Shown in pieces: positions 1 through 8,702 of a stretch of 64,000 nucleotides of DNA. The notes under the pieces are model-generated. The model was not told the origin of the DNA. It was given only the letters and a program-made list of their open reading frames with translations, and ran no database searches. A program made the translations under genes and the position numbers. Source of the stretch: an uncultured Clostridia bacterium (GTDB lineage Bacteria; Bacillota; Clostridia; UBA1381); contig CANQIP010000007.1 in assembly GCA_947623955.1 (NCBI GenBank), positions 1 through 64,000 of the forward strand, in the 5' to 3' direction. Every line of letters begins with the position of its first letter. Within the stretch, counting starts at the first letter, position 1.

Positions 1-558
1 GTCCGCAACATAGCTGTCCTCGCAATCTGCGCAAGTGTAGGTGGTATATCCCATTGTCGTACAAGTTGCCGGAGTTACGACCGCTTGATAATTATGCGGC
101 TTTTTGTCAATATAATCACTTTTGTATTCATCGCCGCACTCGGTACAGGTGTAGGTGGTATATCCCATAGCCGTACACGTCGCCGGAGTAATTACGCTGT
201 CGTAGTGATGCTCTGTCTTGTCCGTGTAGTTACCGACATAAGATTTGCCGCAGTCAGCACAGGTGTAAGTGGTAAAACCGCGTCCCGTACACGTCGGATC
301 GGTCACTTGTGTTCTGTAATCGTGCTTTGCAAGCGACGTTAAATCCGTGATGTACTTATATCCGCAGTCAATACACTTATGCTCGGTATAGCCGTTGGTC
401 GTGCAGGTAGCCGCCATGTCCGTTGTCTGATACTTGTGGTCGGTCATTGACGTTTCCTCCGTATAGAACGCTCCGCACTTACTGCACGAATGAAGCTCTA
501 AGCCGCCCTGCTGACAGCTTTTATTTAATTTTGTTGTCGATGTACTAAAAAAACCGCA
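1..558 (-). pseudogene. Truncated CxxC-repeat (zinc-ribbon-like) protein fragment running off the left edge of the window
   Basis: Minus-strand frame is open from 558 to 1 and encodes about 40-aa repeats (TPATCTxMGYTTYTCxxCGxxY). An in-frame TAG sits at 559-561. The first in-frame ATG (445-447) is internal to a repeat, so the N-terminus looks lost. Confidence 0.55.
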
Positions 559-571
559 CTAAGGCGGTCTG
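547..571 (-). terminator. Rho-independent terminator downstream of the DUF3846 gene
   Basis: Minus strand reads AGACCGCCTTAGTGCGGTTTTTTT: GC stem followed by a T-run. Confidence 0.75.
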
Positions 572-599
572 TACCGATAAACCAAGTATCGTCTCATAC

Positions 600-1211
600 T
601 TACAACTCCTGTCCTTTGGATTTTGCGTCCGTTTGTTTATTCGGTTCGATTTTTTTCGGCTCAACGGGTATTGCCATAATGCCTTTACCCATTTTCAAAA
701 ATGCTTCGGGTTTCCTGAACATCTTTTCAAACTTTTCCCTGTGTTCGGGCGGTAGTGATGTAAAGTTTTCATCGCCCGCGCCGCATACGAAGAATGTTCC
801 GGCGATAATTTCCAAGACATTGCCGCTCTCGTCCTTGATCGCTCGGTTCAGTTCCGCGCCGTTAATCTTGCCTTCCTCATTACACACAAGCACAACAGGC
901 TCATTGAAAGGCGAGATAGCTTCGATATATCCGCCGACGAGTTCCTGCATAGAAGAAAGCCCTGCGTCGATAGTGGTCATTTCCGCATATTGACCGGGCT
1001 TTACGAGCAGGACTTCCAACGTATTCGGTTTTTCAATTTCTATTCCGTCATTAGCGTCATAGTCAACATCCGTGAAATCACTGTCGGTTAAGATAATTTC
1101 CGAGCTTTTCCACATATCCTCAACCATCTGCATGGCTTCATCTCTTGACTCGGCTTCGACGGTAACTACTCTTTCGAGCGTTTCTGTTATTGTTACCTCA
1201 AACTCTTTCAT
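600..1211 (-). CDS. DpnD/PcfM-type N-terminus plus DUF3846-domain protein (conjugative element accessory)
   Basis: 203 aa; MKEFEVTITETLERVVTVEAESRDEA... followed by a DUF3846-like segment. Confidence 0.75.
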   Translation of the reverse strand: MKEFEVTITETLERVVTVEAESRDEAMQMVEDMWKSSEIILTDSDFTDVDYDANDGIEIEKPNTLEVLLVKPGQYAEMTTIDAGLSSMQELVGGYIEAISPFNEPVVLVCNEEGKINGAELNRAIKDESGNVLEIIAGTFFVCGAGDENFTSLPPEHREKFEKMFRKPEAFLKMGKGIMAIPVEPKKIEPNKQTDAKSKGQEL

Positions 1212-1224
1212 AGGTTAGCTCCTT

Positions 1225-2108
1225 TCATCGTTCATTTTTCTTCTGACGGTTTCTTGACCATATATCCAATAGTTTGAAAACCGTATTTCGTATTTGCCGC
1301 GGAGTAAAGGAACGAGGAAAATATTTTCTGATTTCATTTCCGGTAATTGTAAAATTATCAATTTCGCTTTTCTTTTCCTCCGACATAACCTCTCTCATAG
1401 CTTTTACAGTGCATTGTCCGTTTTGACTGAGTTTTTTAATACGCTGTGCCTGCGAAAGCGACGGCGTATTCTGCGAATATTCCATAGCATCTAAAAACCC
1501 TGCTGTTCCTCTCGCGTTAAATACGCAAGCTCGACCGCAGGGGTGACGGATATTTCCTTACTATCTACCTTAGAAAGAATTTAGGGGATAAGCTCCGCCA
1601 TTCTGATGTATCGCCGTATCTGAGTTGCACTCTCTCCCGTGTCCTGTGCCAGTTTTTCAGCCGCCCACAACTTCTGTCCATTTTGGACAGAAGTTAAATC
1701 ACTACGTTTTCCCTGATGTTTTAGGGTTTCCATTTTCATTTTATACGCAAGCGCGCGTTCGCTCGGCAGGATATTTTCTCTTTGCAAATTGCTGTCCACC
1801 ATAGAGATAACCGCTTCATCGTCCGTAAGGTCTTTTACAATGACGGGCATTGTTTCAAGCCCCGCGGCTTCACAGGCGTATAGTCTCCGATGCCCCGATA
1901 TGACTTCATAACCGCCGCCGGGGTCGGGACGGACAACAGCGGGGGAAAGTACGCCTACCTGTGAAATGCTGTCTATGGTCTGCTGCATAAGCTCATCGTC
2001 CAATACCTTGAACGGGTGATTTTTGAATGGGTGCAGTTCCGACAGCTTCACATTTACAATAACGTCCTGCTCAGTATCAACCTTTTTCTTTGCCGGCATT
2101 TTTATCAC
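1225..2108 (-). pseudogene. parB: ParB/Spo0J-family partition protein, disrupted by an in-frame TAA and a -1 frameshift
   Basis: ORF 1581..2108 has ParB motifs (ELHPFKNHPFKV, SGHRRLYA, ENILPSERALAYKMK). After the TAA (1581-1583) the same frame continues ILSKVDSKEISVTPAVELAYLTREEQQGF, then shifts frame at a T5 tract (1493-1497) into LDAMEYSQNTPSLSQAQRIKKLSQ... (ORF 1225..1485). Confidence 0.8.
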
Positions 2109-2132
2109 CTCCGTTTCTGTCGCAAGCGGCAG

Positions 2133-3008
2133 TTATTCACGTTTACCGTACAAGTCGTGCCGTACCATATTGGCAAGGCTTGTGTCAGCCGTTGCGGGAA
2201 TATTAAAGAGCGACGTTATGAGATAGGCTTTGATGTTATGGATTTTCTCGTTACGCCTTGAGAAGTCAAGCAAAAACGCTTCCAGTTTTTCGTAATTGAT
2301 TTCAAGAAACCTCTGCCTGACAAGCTCGGTCGGATACTGCTTTTTCTCTATGGTGTAGTAAGGCGTGTCGATGGTAAGCACTTCGGTCATTACCGCCACA
2401 ACCTCGTCTATGACAGCTTTATCGTGGTTGAGTATGAGAGTGTCGTACTCGATATTGCTTTTAATCAATTCCGTGTTTTTTCTGTATCTATCCATCAATC
2501 CCGTTTGGTCGGTCAAAGAGCCGCCCGCGCTCTGATTGGTAGATAAGTATTTAATATCATCAGTATTTGATTTTTTAGTATTTGTTTTATCTTTATTTAT
2601 TTGCGTTGGATTTTCCGTATGCGGGTTATCCGTATACGGATTTTCCGATATTGGATTTTCCAAACGCGGGTTTTCCGACATCGGCTGCTCCGTGATTGGA
2701 TTTTCCAAACACGGCTGCGGCACTTCATAAATGGTATATTCTATCGCCGCCATTTTGCCAAGCTCGTCACGTCCCTGCTTCCGAGTAATATATCCGGCTT
2801 TTTCAAGCTCCAAAACCGCTGTGCGGATTGCGTCGATCTTTTCCTTGTTTATACGGGCAAGACCTTTTAGGGTATAGTCCCAATCGCTCGGTAACGACAG
2901 CATTTGTGACAAAAGCCCTTTCGCCTTTAAGGATAATTCCTTGTTGCGTAGGTGATGATTGGACATCACGGTAAATCCCGCGCTCTTTTTAACTCTGAAA
3001 ACAGCCAT
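2133..3008 (-). CDS. RepA-like replication initiator / winged-helix protein (DUF6017-type)
   Basis: 291 aa; FTVMSNHHLRNKELSLKAKGLLSQMLSLPSDWDYTLKGLA N-terminal domain, ENP-repeat linker, conserved C-terminal domain. Confidence 0.75.
   Translation of the reverse strand: MAVFRVKKSAGFTVMSNHHLRNKELSLKAKGLLSQMLSLPSDWDYTLKGLARINKEKIDAIRTAVLELEKAGYITRKQGRDELGKMAAIEYTIYEVPQPCLENPITEQPMSENPRLENPISENPYTDNPHTENPTQINKDKTNTKKSNTDDIKYLSTNQSAGGSLTDQTGLMDRYRKNTELIKSNIEYDTLILNHDKAVIDEVVAVMTEVLTIDTPYYTIEKKQYPTELVRQRFLEINYEKLEAFLLDFSRRNEKIHNIKAYLITSLFNIPATADTSLANMVRHDLYGKRE
2600..2715 (-). repeat. Short in-frame tandem repeat encoding (S/L/T/I)ENP units in the RepA linker
   Basis: Protein ENPITEQPMSENPRLENPISENPYTDNPHTENP; DNA repeats of GGATTTTCC-type units. 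Confidence 0.7.
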
Positions 3009-3288
3009 TTCAGCCCCTCCTTTCCGTAAAAATATTTCAGTGTATCAGAGCTTTCGCCTGCTGACAGTTTTGGGCAGCTTGAACAATAACCGCATCGGCA
3101 AGCATTTTGTAATTTTACTCATTCGTCTACCTCCTTAAAATTTGGAATTAAAAAAACGCGTTCACATAGCTCATACCGAGCAAGCAAACGCGTGTTCAAA
3201 TTCATTTTAATTTTATTAAATTGTGTCAGACTATGACAAACTCATCAAATAAAAATCAAGGTAAAAAATCAAGATTTTGCACCCAAAA

Positions 3289-3352
3289 TTTCACCCATCA
3301 TTTAACCCATTTGGGGTCTAAAAAGTGAATTTCACCCCTATTTAACCCCTAT
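3289..3352. repeat. Iteron-like direct repeats upstream of the RepA-like gene
   Basis: TTTCACCCATCATTTAACCCAT (3289-3310) and TTTCACCCCTATTTAACCCCTAT (3330-3352). Confidence 0.4.
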
Positions 3353-3420
3353 AAATTGATTTATTTTGAGTTAAAATCTGTCAAAATCCGTTAAACCAAA
3401 CAGCCAAATCAGCGCACACA

Positions 3421-3455
3421 AAAACCCCGAAAGCCGCAAGGCTACGGGGTTTTTC
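3421..3455 (-). terminator. Terminator downstream of rpsI
   Basis: aaaaccccgaaagccgcaaggctacggggttttt: CCCCG/CGGGG stem flanked by A and T runs. Confidence 0.75.
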
Positions 3456-3473
3456 GCTATTCTGTATAAAAAT

Positions 3474-3869
3474 TTATCTCTTACTGAACTGCGGTGCGCG
3501 ACGTGCGGCTTTGAGACCGTACTTCTTTCTTTCCTTCATTCTCGAGTCACGGGTAAGGAATCCCGCGGCTTTAAGATCCGCTCTGTACGTCTCGCTGTCA
3601 ACCTCCAAAAGCGCTCTCGAAATACCGTGACGGATAGCGCCCGCCTGACCGGTGAAACCGCCGCCCTCAACCTTGGCGATAACGTCGAACTTATCGCCTG
3701 TCTTTGTAAGTTCAAGCGGCTGACGAACGATAAGCTTTAATGTTTCAAGACCGAAATAATCATCAATTGATCTGCCGTTTATGGTAATCGTGCCGTTGCC
3801 GGGAACAAGACGAACTCTCGCGACGGACGACTTTCTTCTGCCTGTGCCGTAATACTGTTCTTTTGCCAT
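3474..3869 (-). CDS. rpsI: 30S ribosomal protein S9
   Basis: [21 protein letters not shown]...APQFSKR; start chosen 8 nt after AGGAGG. Confidence 0.98.
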   Translation of the reverse strand: MAKEQYYGTGRRKSSVARVRLVPGNGTITINGRSIDDYFGLETLKLIVRQPLELTKTGDKFDVIAKVEGGGFTGQAGAIRHGISRALLEVDSETYRADLKAAGFLTRDSRMKERKKYGLKAARRAPQFSKR

Positions 3870-3882
3870 TTTCATATCCTCC

Positions 3883-4323
3883 TTACTTTATTTCGCCTGT
3901 CCATTCAATCGGTTTCTGCGCAGCATGCTCATGCTCCGCGCCCTTGTAAACGCGAAGTCTCGTGAGAGCCTTTCTGCCGATCGTGTTGTTCGGCAGCATA
4001 CCGTTTACAGCGTACATAACAGCCTTTTCGGGCTGCTCAGCCATCAGCTTGTCGTAGTGTATCTCCTTGATACCGCCTACCCAGCCTGTGTGATAGTAGC
4101 GAATTTTCTGATTGAGCTTGTTGCCCGTGAGGATAATCTTATCGGCGTTAATGACGATAACGTGATCTCCGCAGTCCACGTTCGGCGTGAAGGTGGGGAG
4201 GTGCTTTCCTCTTAAAATACTTGCGACTGTCGCTGCGACGCGTCCGAGTGGCTTGTCTGCGGCGTCAACCACATACCACTTGCGCTCAACGTCAGCCGGT
4301 TTCTGCAAATAGCTTGAATTCAT
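3883..4323 (-). CDS. rplM: 50S ribosomal protein L13
   Basis: 146 aa, [45 protein letters not shown]. Confidence 0.98.
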   Translation of the reverse strand: MNSSYLQKPADVERKWYVVDAADKPLGRVAATVASILRGKHLPTFTPNVDCGDHVIVINADKIILTGNKLNQKIRYYHTGWVGGIKEIHYDKLMAEQPEKAVMYAVNGMLPNNTIGRKALTRLRVYKGAEHEHAAQKPIEWTGEIK

Positions 4324-4380
4324 TGTTGTTTCCTCCTGTTTTATTCAATATGTTAAGGTCTTTCTTAACTCACAACGGCT

Positions 4381-4409
4381 ATTTTACTATCTTTACCTTC
4401 CGTTGTCAA
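4381..4409 (-). promoter_or_regulatory. SigA-type promoter for rplM-rpsI
   Basis: Minus strand TTGACA-N17-TAAAAT. Confidence 0.75.
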
Positions 4410-4513
4410 CACTTTTTTGAACAAAATAAAAATTTTTATATAAATCTTCTAAAATCTCTCTTATTCTCTTTAATACTCTTGCTTTCTCACACTTCATTTT
4501 ATTTTTACGCGGC

Positions 4514-4542
4514 TTGACTTATGAGCGTATATGGGGTACAAT
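4514..4542 (+). promoter_or_regulatory. SigA-type promoter upstream of the acyltransferase
   Basis: TTGACT-N17-TACAAT. Confidence 0.65.
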
Positions 4543-4557
4543 ATATAATAGGAAAGT

Positions 4558-5688
4558 ATGGGGGCGGTGAAGGAAGTGCGAAAAATAACGGGCGAGAATT
4601 TTGATTTCGGCTCAAACTGCTTTGATTTGCTGCGGCTTTTGAGCGCGCTGCACGTTATGACGCAGCACATACTGCGCCACATTCTTCACGTTGAAACGCC
4701 GCCCTTCTTTAACTGGTGGAGTGGGGTCGTCGTGCTGTTCTGCATAAGCGGCTTTCTGATACCAGCGTCGATGGAGCGCAGCAGGGGAGTGGGCGAATTT
4801 CTCAAAAAGAGAGTTCTACGCATAATACCGTCGCTGTGGATATGTATAATAATCGGCGTGATCGTTGCCGCCGCGTTCTGCGGCTTTACATGGAACGGCA
4901 CGTTTACAAAATGGTTTATCGGTCAGCTTTGCTTTATACGCGACTTCCCGCAGCCCGACTTTATATCCGCGTTCGGAACGGGTAATTTTCAGGGCAATTT
5001 GTGGACGATGATTTACACGGTGCAGTTTTACATCATCACCGCGCTCGTGTACAAGGCGATCAAAAACCGAAAAATCGGCGTGTGGATAGGCGTGCTGGTG
5101 TTTTCAATGGCTCTTAATATCGTCACGCCGTATGTGCAGGCAAGCGTTCCGGTGGCTGTAAAGAACGTGATTTCACACACCTGCCTGCCTTTTTTCTACA
5201 TTTACTTCGCGGGCTGGTTCATATATCGCTGGCGTGAAACGATCGTACCCATGCTGTGCCGCGCAAAGGTACTGCTCGCGCTGCTCATAATAGGGCGCGG
5301 CATTTGGCTCATGAACGGCGCGCCGCGTGTGGGCGAGTATCAGGACATGGTAATCGTGCTTTTGCTTATCATGCTTACAATAGGCGTAGGCTACAGTTTC
5401 GGCAAGCTGAGATTTAGTATTGATTTGTCATACGGACTGTACCTCTACCATATGATTGTCGTCGATGTGTTCGTACACCTCGGACTTACCGGCAATATCG
5501 GCTATGTAATTGCGGCTTATGCCGTTTCGGCTGTATTGGCGTTTATATCGTATTATCTTGTGGACGACACCGTCGCGCGGCTTTTTAAGAGCAAACCGCG
5601 CGCCGAAACGGTTACCGTTCCGATTGCGCCGCCCGAAACGGAGGCGGCAAAGGATGAGCCGCATGACGGTAAAGACAGTGATTTCTGA
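4558..5688 (+). CDS. Acyltransferase 3 family membrane protein (OafA/YrhL-like)
   Basis: FDLLRLLSALHVMTQHI...SGFLIPASMERSR; about 10 hydrophobic segments. Confidence 0.85.
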   Translation: MGAVKEVRKITGENFDFGSNCFDLLRLLSALHVMTQHILRHILHVETPPFFNWWSGVVVLFCISGFLIPASMERSRGVGEFLKKRVLRIIPSLWICIIIGVIVAAAFCGFTWNGTFTKWFIGQLCFIRDFPQPDFISAFGTGNFQGNLWTMIYTVQFYIITALVYKAIKNRKIGVWIGVLVFSMALNIVTPYVQASVPVAVKNVISHTCLPFFYIYFAGWFIYRWRETIVPMLCRAKVLLALLIIGRGIWLMNGAPRVGEYQDMVIVLLLIMLTIGVGYSFGKLRFSIDLSYGLYLYHMIVVDVFVHLGLTGNIGYVIAAYAVSAVLAFISYYLVDDTVARLFKSKPRAETVTVPIAPPETEAAKDEPHDGKDSDF

Positions 5689-5708
5689 CATAACATTCGG
5701 AGGAAACA

Positions 5709-6779
5709 ATGGGACAAAAGAGCGTTTTAATAGGCATGTCGGGCGGAGTTGACTCGTCCGTCGCGGCTGCGCTGTTAAAGGAGCAGGGCTATCATGTGAT
5801 AGGCGCGACGATGCGGCTGTGGACGTACTCGGACGCGGCGAATTCAAAGCACGAGGGCTGCTGCGCCGAAAGCGCGGTAGAGGATGCGAGGCGCGTGTGC
5901 GACAAGCTCGGCATAGACTTTTACGTTATGAATTTTAAAGACGAGTTCCGCGACAAGGTGGTCGATTACTTTGTGCGCGAGTACACGCGCGGCAGAACGC
6001 CTAACCCCTGTATCGCGTGCAACAAATATCTGAAATTCGACGCGTTTATGAAAAGGGCGCTCGCGATGGGTATAGATTACGTCGCGACCGGTCACTACGC
6101 GAAAATAGAGCGCGGCGCGGATGGGAAATATATACTCCGCGCGTCGGAGGCGGCAAAGAAGGATCAAAGCTACGTCCTCTACAATTTTACACAAGAACAA
6201 CTCGCGCACACGCTCATGCCGCTTGGAGACTATGACAAGGATTGGGTGCGCGCGAAAGCGGAGGAGCTGGGACTCGGCGTGGCGCGCAAGCGCGACAGTC
6301 AGGAGATATGCTTTGTCGAGGATGACGATTACGCGAAATTCATCACAGAATATTCGGATTACACGCCCTGCGAGGGCGATATACTTGACGTAAACGGAAA
6401 CGTCATAGGCAGACACCGCGGGCTTATATACTACACGATAGGTCAGCGCAAGGGCATAGGCGCTTACGGCAGACCGATGTTCGTCATGAAAATCGACGCG
6501 GAAAACAACACGATAACGCTCGGCGAGAAGGGTATGGAATTTTCGTCGGAGCTTACGGCGGAGGACGTTAATTTTATATCGGGCGAAACGCCGAAGGAAG
6601 AAATAAACGTCACCGCGCGTATACGCTATCAGGCTCCGCCTCGCGATGCGGTCTTAACGCCGCTTACGGGCGGCAGGGTACGGCTCGCTTTTAAAGAGCC
6701 TGTACGCGCCGTAACGCCGGGACAGGCGGTCGTGTTTTACGACGGCGATATAGTGCTCGGCGGCGGAACGGTAATGTGA
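5709..6779 (+). CDS. mnmA: tRNA-specific 2-thiouridylase
   Basis: GMSGGVDSSVAAALLKEQGYHVIGATMRLW; CNKYLKF; KDQSYVLY. Confidence 0.97.
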   Translation: MGQKSVLIGMSGGVDSSVAAALLKEQGYHVIGATMRLWTYSDAANSKHEGCCAESAVEDARRVCDKLGIDFYVMNFKDEFRDKVVDYFVREYTRGRTPNPCIACNKYLKFDAFMKRALAMGIDYVATGHYAKIERGADGKYILRASEAAKKDQSYVLYNFTQEQLAHTLMPLGDYDKDWVRAKAEELGLGVARKRDSQEICFVEDDDYAKFITEYSDYTPCEGDILDVNGNVIGRHRGLIYYTIGQRKGIGAYGRPMFVMKIDAENNTITLGEKGMEFSSELTAEDVNFISGETPKEEINVTARIRYQAPPRDAVLTPLTGGRVRLAFKEPVRAVTPGQAVVFYDGDIVLGGGTVM

Positions 6780-6792
6780 AAAGGAGGACGCT

Positions 6793-7641
6793 ATGGACGC
6801 ATTTATGGACGGGGTAATAAAATATATACAACTGCTGCGCATAACGGATTTTATCGACGTTTTGATAGTAGCCGTGATTTTCTATTACCTTATAAATCTT
6901 ATCAGAGAGACGCGCGCGATGCAGCTTGTAAAGGGAATAATATTTCTGTTCGCCGTGTTTTTCCTGAGCCAGAGGCTCAACCTAAACGCGCTCAACTACA
7001 TACTCGGCGGCGCGATGCAGATAGGCGCGTTCGCAATAATCGTGCTGTTCCAACCGGAGCTTAGAAGTCTGCTCGAAAGAATGGGACGGTTCAAGGTCGG
7101 TAAAATTATCGACTTCGCCGTCGATAACAGCGAGGAGGAGCTTGCGAGGACGATAGAGTCAATATCGCTTGCGGCTGAAAATCTGTCGCTCACGAAAACG
7201 GGCGCGCTCATAGTTATAGAGCGCAGCACGCGTTTGGGCGAATTTATAAGCACCGGCACAATGCTGGAGGCGAACGTGTCGAGTGGGCTTTTGGAAAACA
7301 TATTCGTACCGAACACACCACTCCACGACGGCGCGGTAATAATACGCGGCAGCAAGATAATCACCGCGGGCTGCCTTCTGCCCCTCACGGCTAACAACAA
7401 CCTCTCGCGCGACCTCGGTACGCGCCACCGTGCCGCTATAGGACTTAGCGAGGTCACGGACGCGGTAATAGTTGTGGTGAGCGAGGAGACGGGCAAGATT
7501 TCAATAGCATTAAACGGCTCGCTTACGCGCAACCTTAACCGTGATTCGCTCGGCAAGGCGCTTAAAAAGCTAATCATACAAAAACCGGAAACGCAGCAGA
7601 AGAAGATAGACAAAATAAAGTTTTGGAAAACAAAGGCGTAA
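6793..7641 (+). CDS. cdaA: Diadenylate cyclase
   Basis: DAC domain with LHDGAVIIRG and GTRHRAAIGLSE motifs; three N-terminal TM segments. Confidence 0.95.
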   Translation: MDAFMDGVIKYIQLLRITDFIDVLIVAVIFYYLINLIRETRAMQLVKGIIFLFAVFFLSQRLNLNALNYILGGAMQIGAFAIIVLFQPELRSLLERMGRFKVGKIIDFAVDNSEEELARTIESISLAAENLSLTKTGALIVIERSTRLGEFISTGTMLEANVSSGLLENIFVPNTPLHDGAVIIRGSKIITAGCLLPLTANNNLSRDLGTRHRAAIGLSEVTDAVIVVVSEETGKISIALNGSLTRNLNRDSLGKALKKLIIQKPETQQKKIDKIKFWKTKA

Positions 7642-7671
7642 GGAAAGACGGATTTGAAGGGAGTAGAAAAA

Positions 7672-8637
7672 ATGACCGATAGCAAAGTAACAAAACCTCA
7701 AAAGAAAAAAATCCGCACAATGGCGCTTTCCTTGCTGCTCGCCGTAATCGTATGGTTCATGGTAATGTCTCTTACAAACCCGACCATAACCGTCACGCTC
7801 ACGAATTTAAAGGTTCGGTTCGTCGGCGAAACGACGCTGCGCGACAGGGATTTGACCGTTACGGGACGCGGGAACATACCGCCGCTGTCGGTGACTGTCA
7901 GAGGCAGCCGCGGCGACCTTATGAACTATATGGACGATATTTACGTGCAGGTCGATTTGAGCAATATAACAGACGCGGGCACGTACAGCCTTGTCGGCAA
8001 AACCACGATACCGACAACGCGCATAGGCGTTGAAAAGGAAAATTTTGGCGACATCACCGTGAACGCGGAAAAGATTGTTTCAAAGGAAGTGGAGATTGAA
8101 CCGGTCTACGAGGGCGTTCCGGGCGACAAGCTTGTGCGCACGGATATTGTAAACCCCGTAGTTGAGATAAGCGGGGCGGAAAGCGAGATAAAGGAGGTCG
8201 ACCGCGCGCGGGCGGTTATAAACTGGCAGGACGTAAAGGAAGGCGCGGCTCGGATCGACTATATGCTTATAAATTCCTCCGGCGCGCCGATAACGGAAAA
8301 CGAAACCATAGAAAGTCCGCGCAGCGAGGCGGAGGTCGTAAACAGAATATACGACGCGGTAACGCTGCCCGTGGAGGCAAGGTTGTCGGACAGTCTCGGG
8401 GGCGACTATGAGCTTGACGACCCCAAGGTCGAGCCGGATACCGTTAAGGTTGGCATAGAGGACGGCGCGTCCGCGCCCGACCGCCTGACCGTCACGATCC
8501 AGACTATAGAAAGCGGCGAAAAGGAAATGAAAATAGACGCAGCGGAGGGTATATACATACCGAAGGACAGCCGGACGGTAAAGGTAAACGTCAACACGCA
8601 CGAAAAGCCGGTTGACAGTGACGGAGAAACGGGCTGA
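7672..8637 (+). CDS. cdaR: YbbR-domain regulator CdaR
   Basis: One TM segment plus YbbR repeats; directly follows cdaA; start after GGAG. Confidence 0.85.
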   Translation: MTDSKVTKPQKKKIRTMALSLLLAVIVWFMVMSLTNPTITVTLTNLKVRFVGETTLRDRDLTVTGRGNIPPLSVTVRGSRGDLMNYMDDIYVQVDLSNITDAGTYSLVGKTTIPTTRIGVEKENFGDITVNAEKIVSKEVEIEPVYEGVPGDKLVRTDIVNPVVEISGAESEIKEVDRARAVINWQDVKEGAARIDYMLINSSGAPITENETIESPRSEAEVVNRIYDAVTLPVEARLSDSLGGDYELDDPKVEPDTVKVGIEDGASAPDRLTVTIQTIESGEKEMKIDAAEGIYIPKDSRTVKVNVNTHEKPVDSDGETG

Positions 8638-8702
8638 TTACGTGATGTAATTTCATGCGGCATATTTTACTGTAAAGTTTTAAGACAAGCGGAGGGCAAG
8701 CG

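Noticed and set aside
507-3067. Shared 11-mer CCTGCTGACAG at 507-517 and 3057-3067 as possible recombination sites
   Set aside because: No extended similarity on either side; could be chance.
3045-3122. 25-codon minus-strand ORF (MSKITKCLPMRLLFKLPKTVSRRKL) after a GGAGG
   Set aside because: Too short and no recognisable product; could be a frameshifted remnant in the decaying element.
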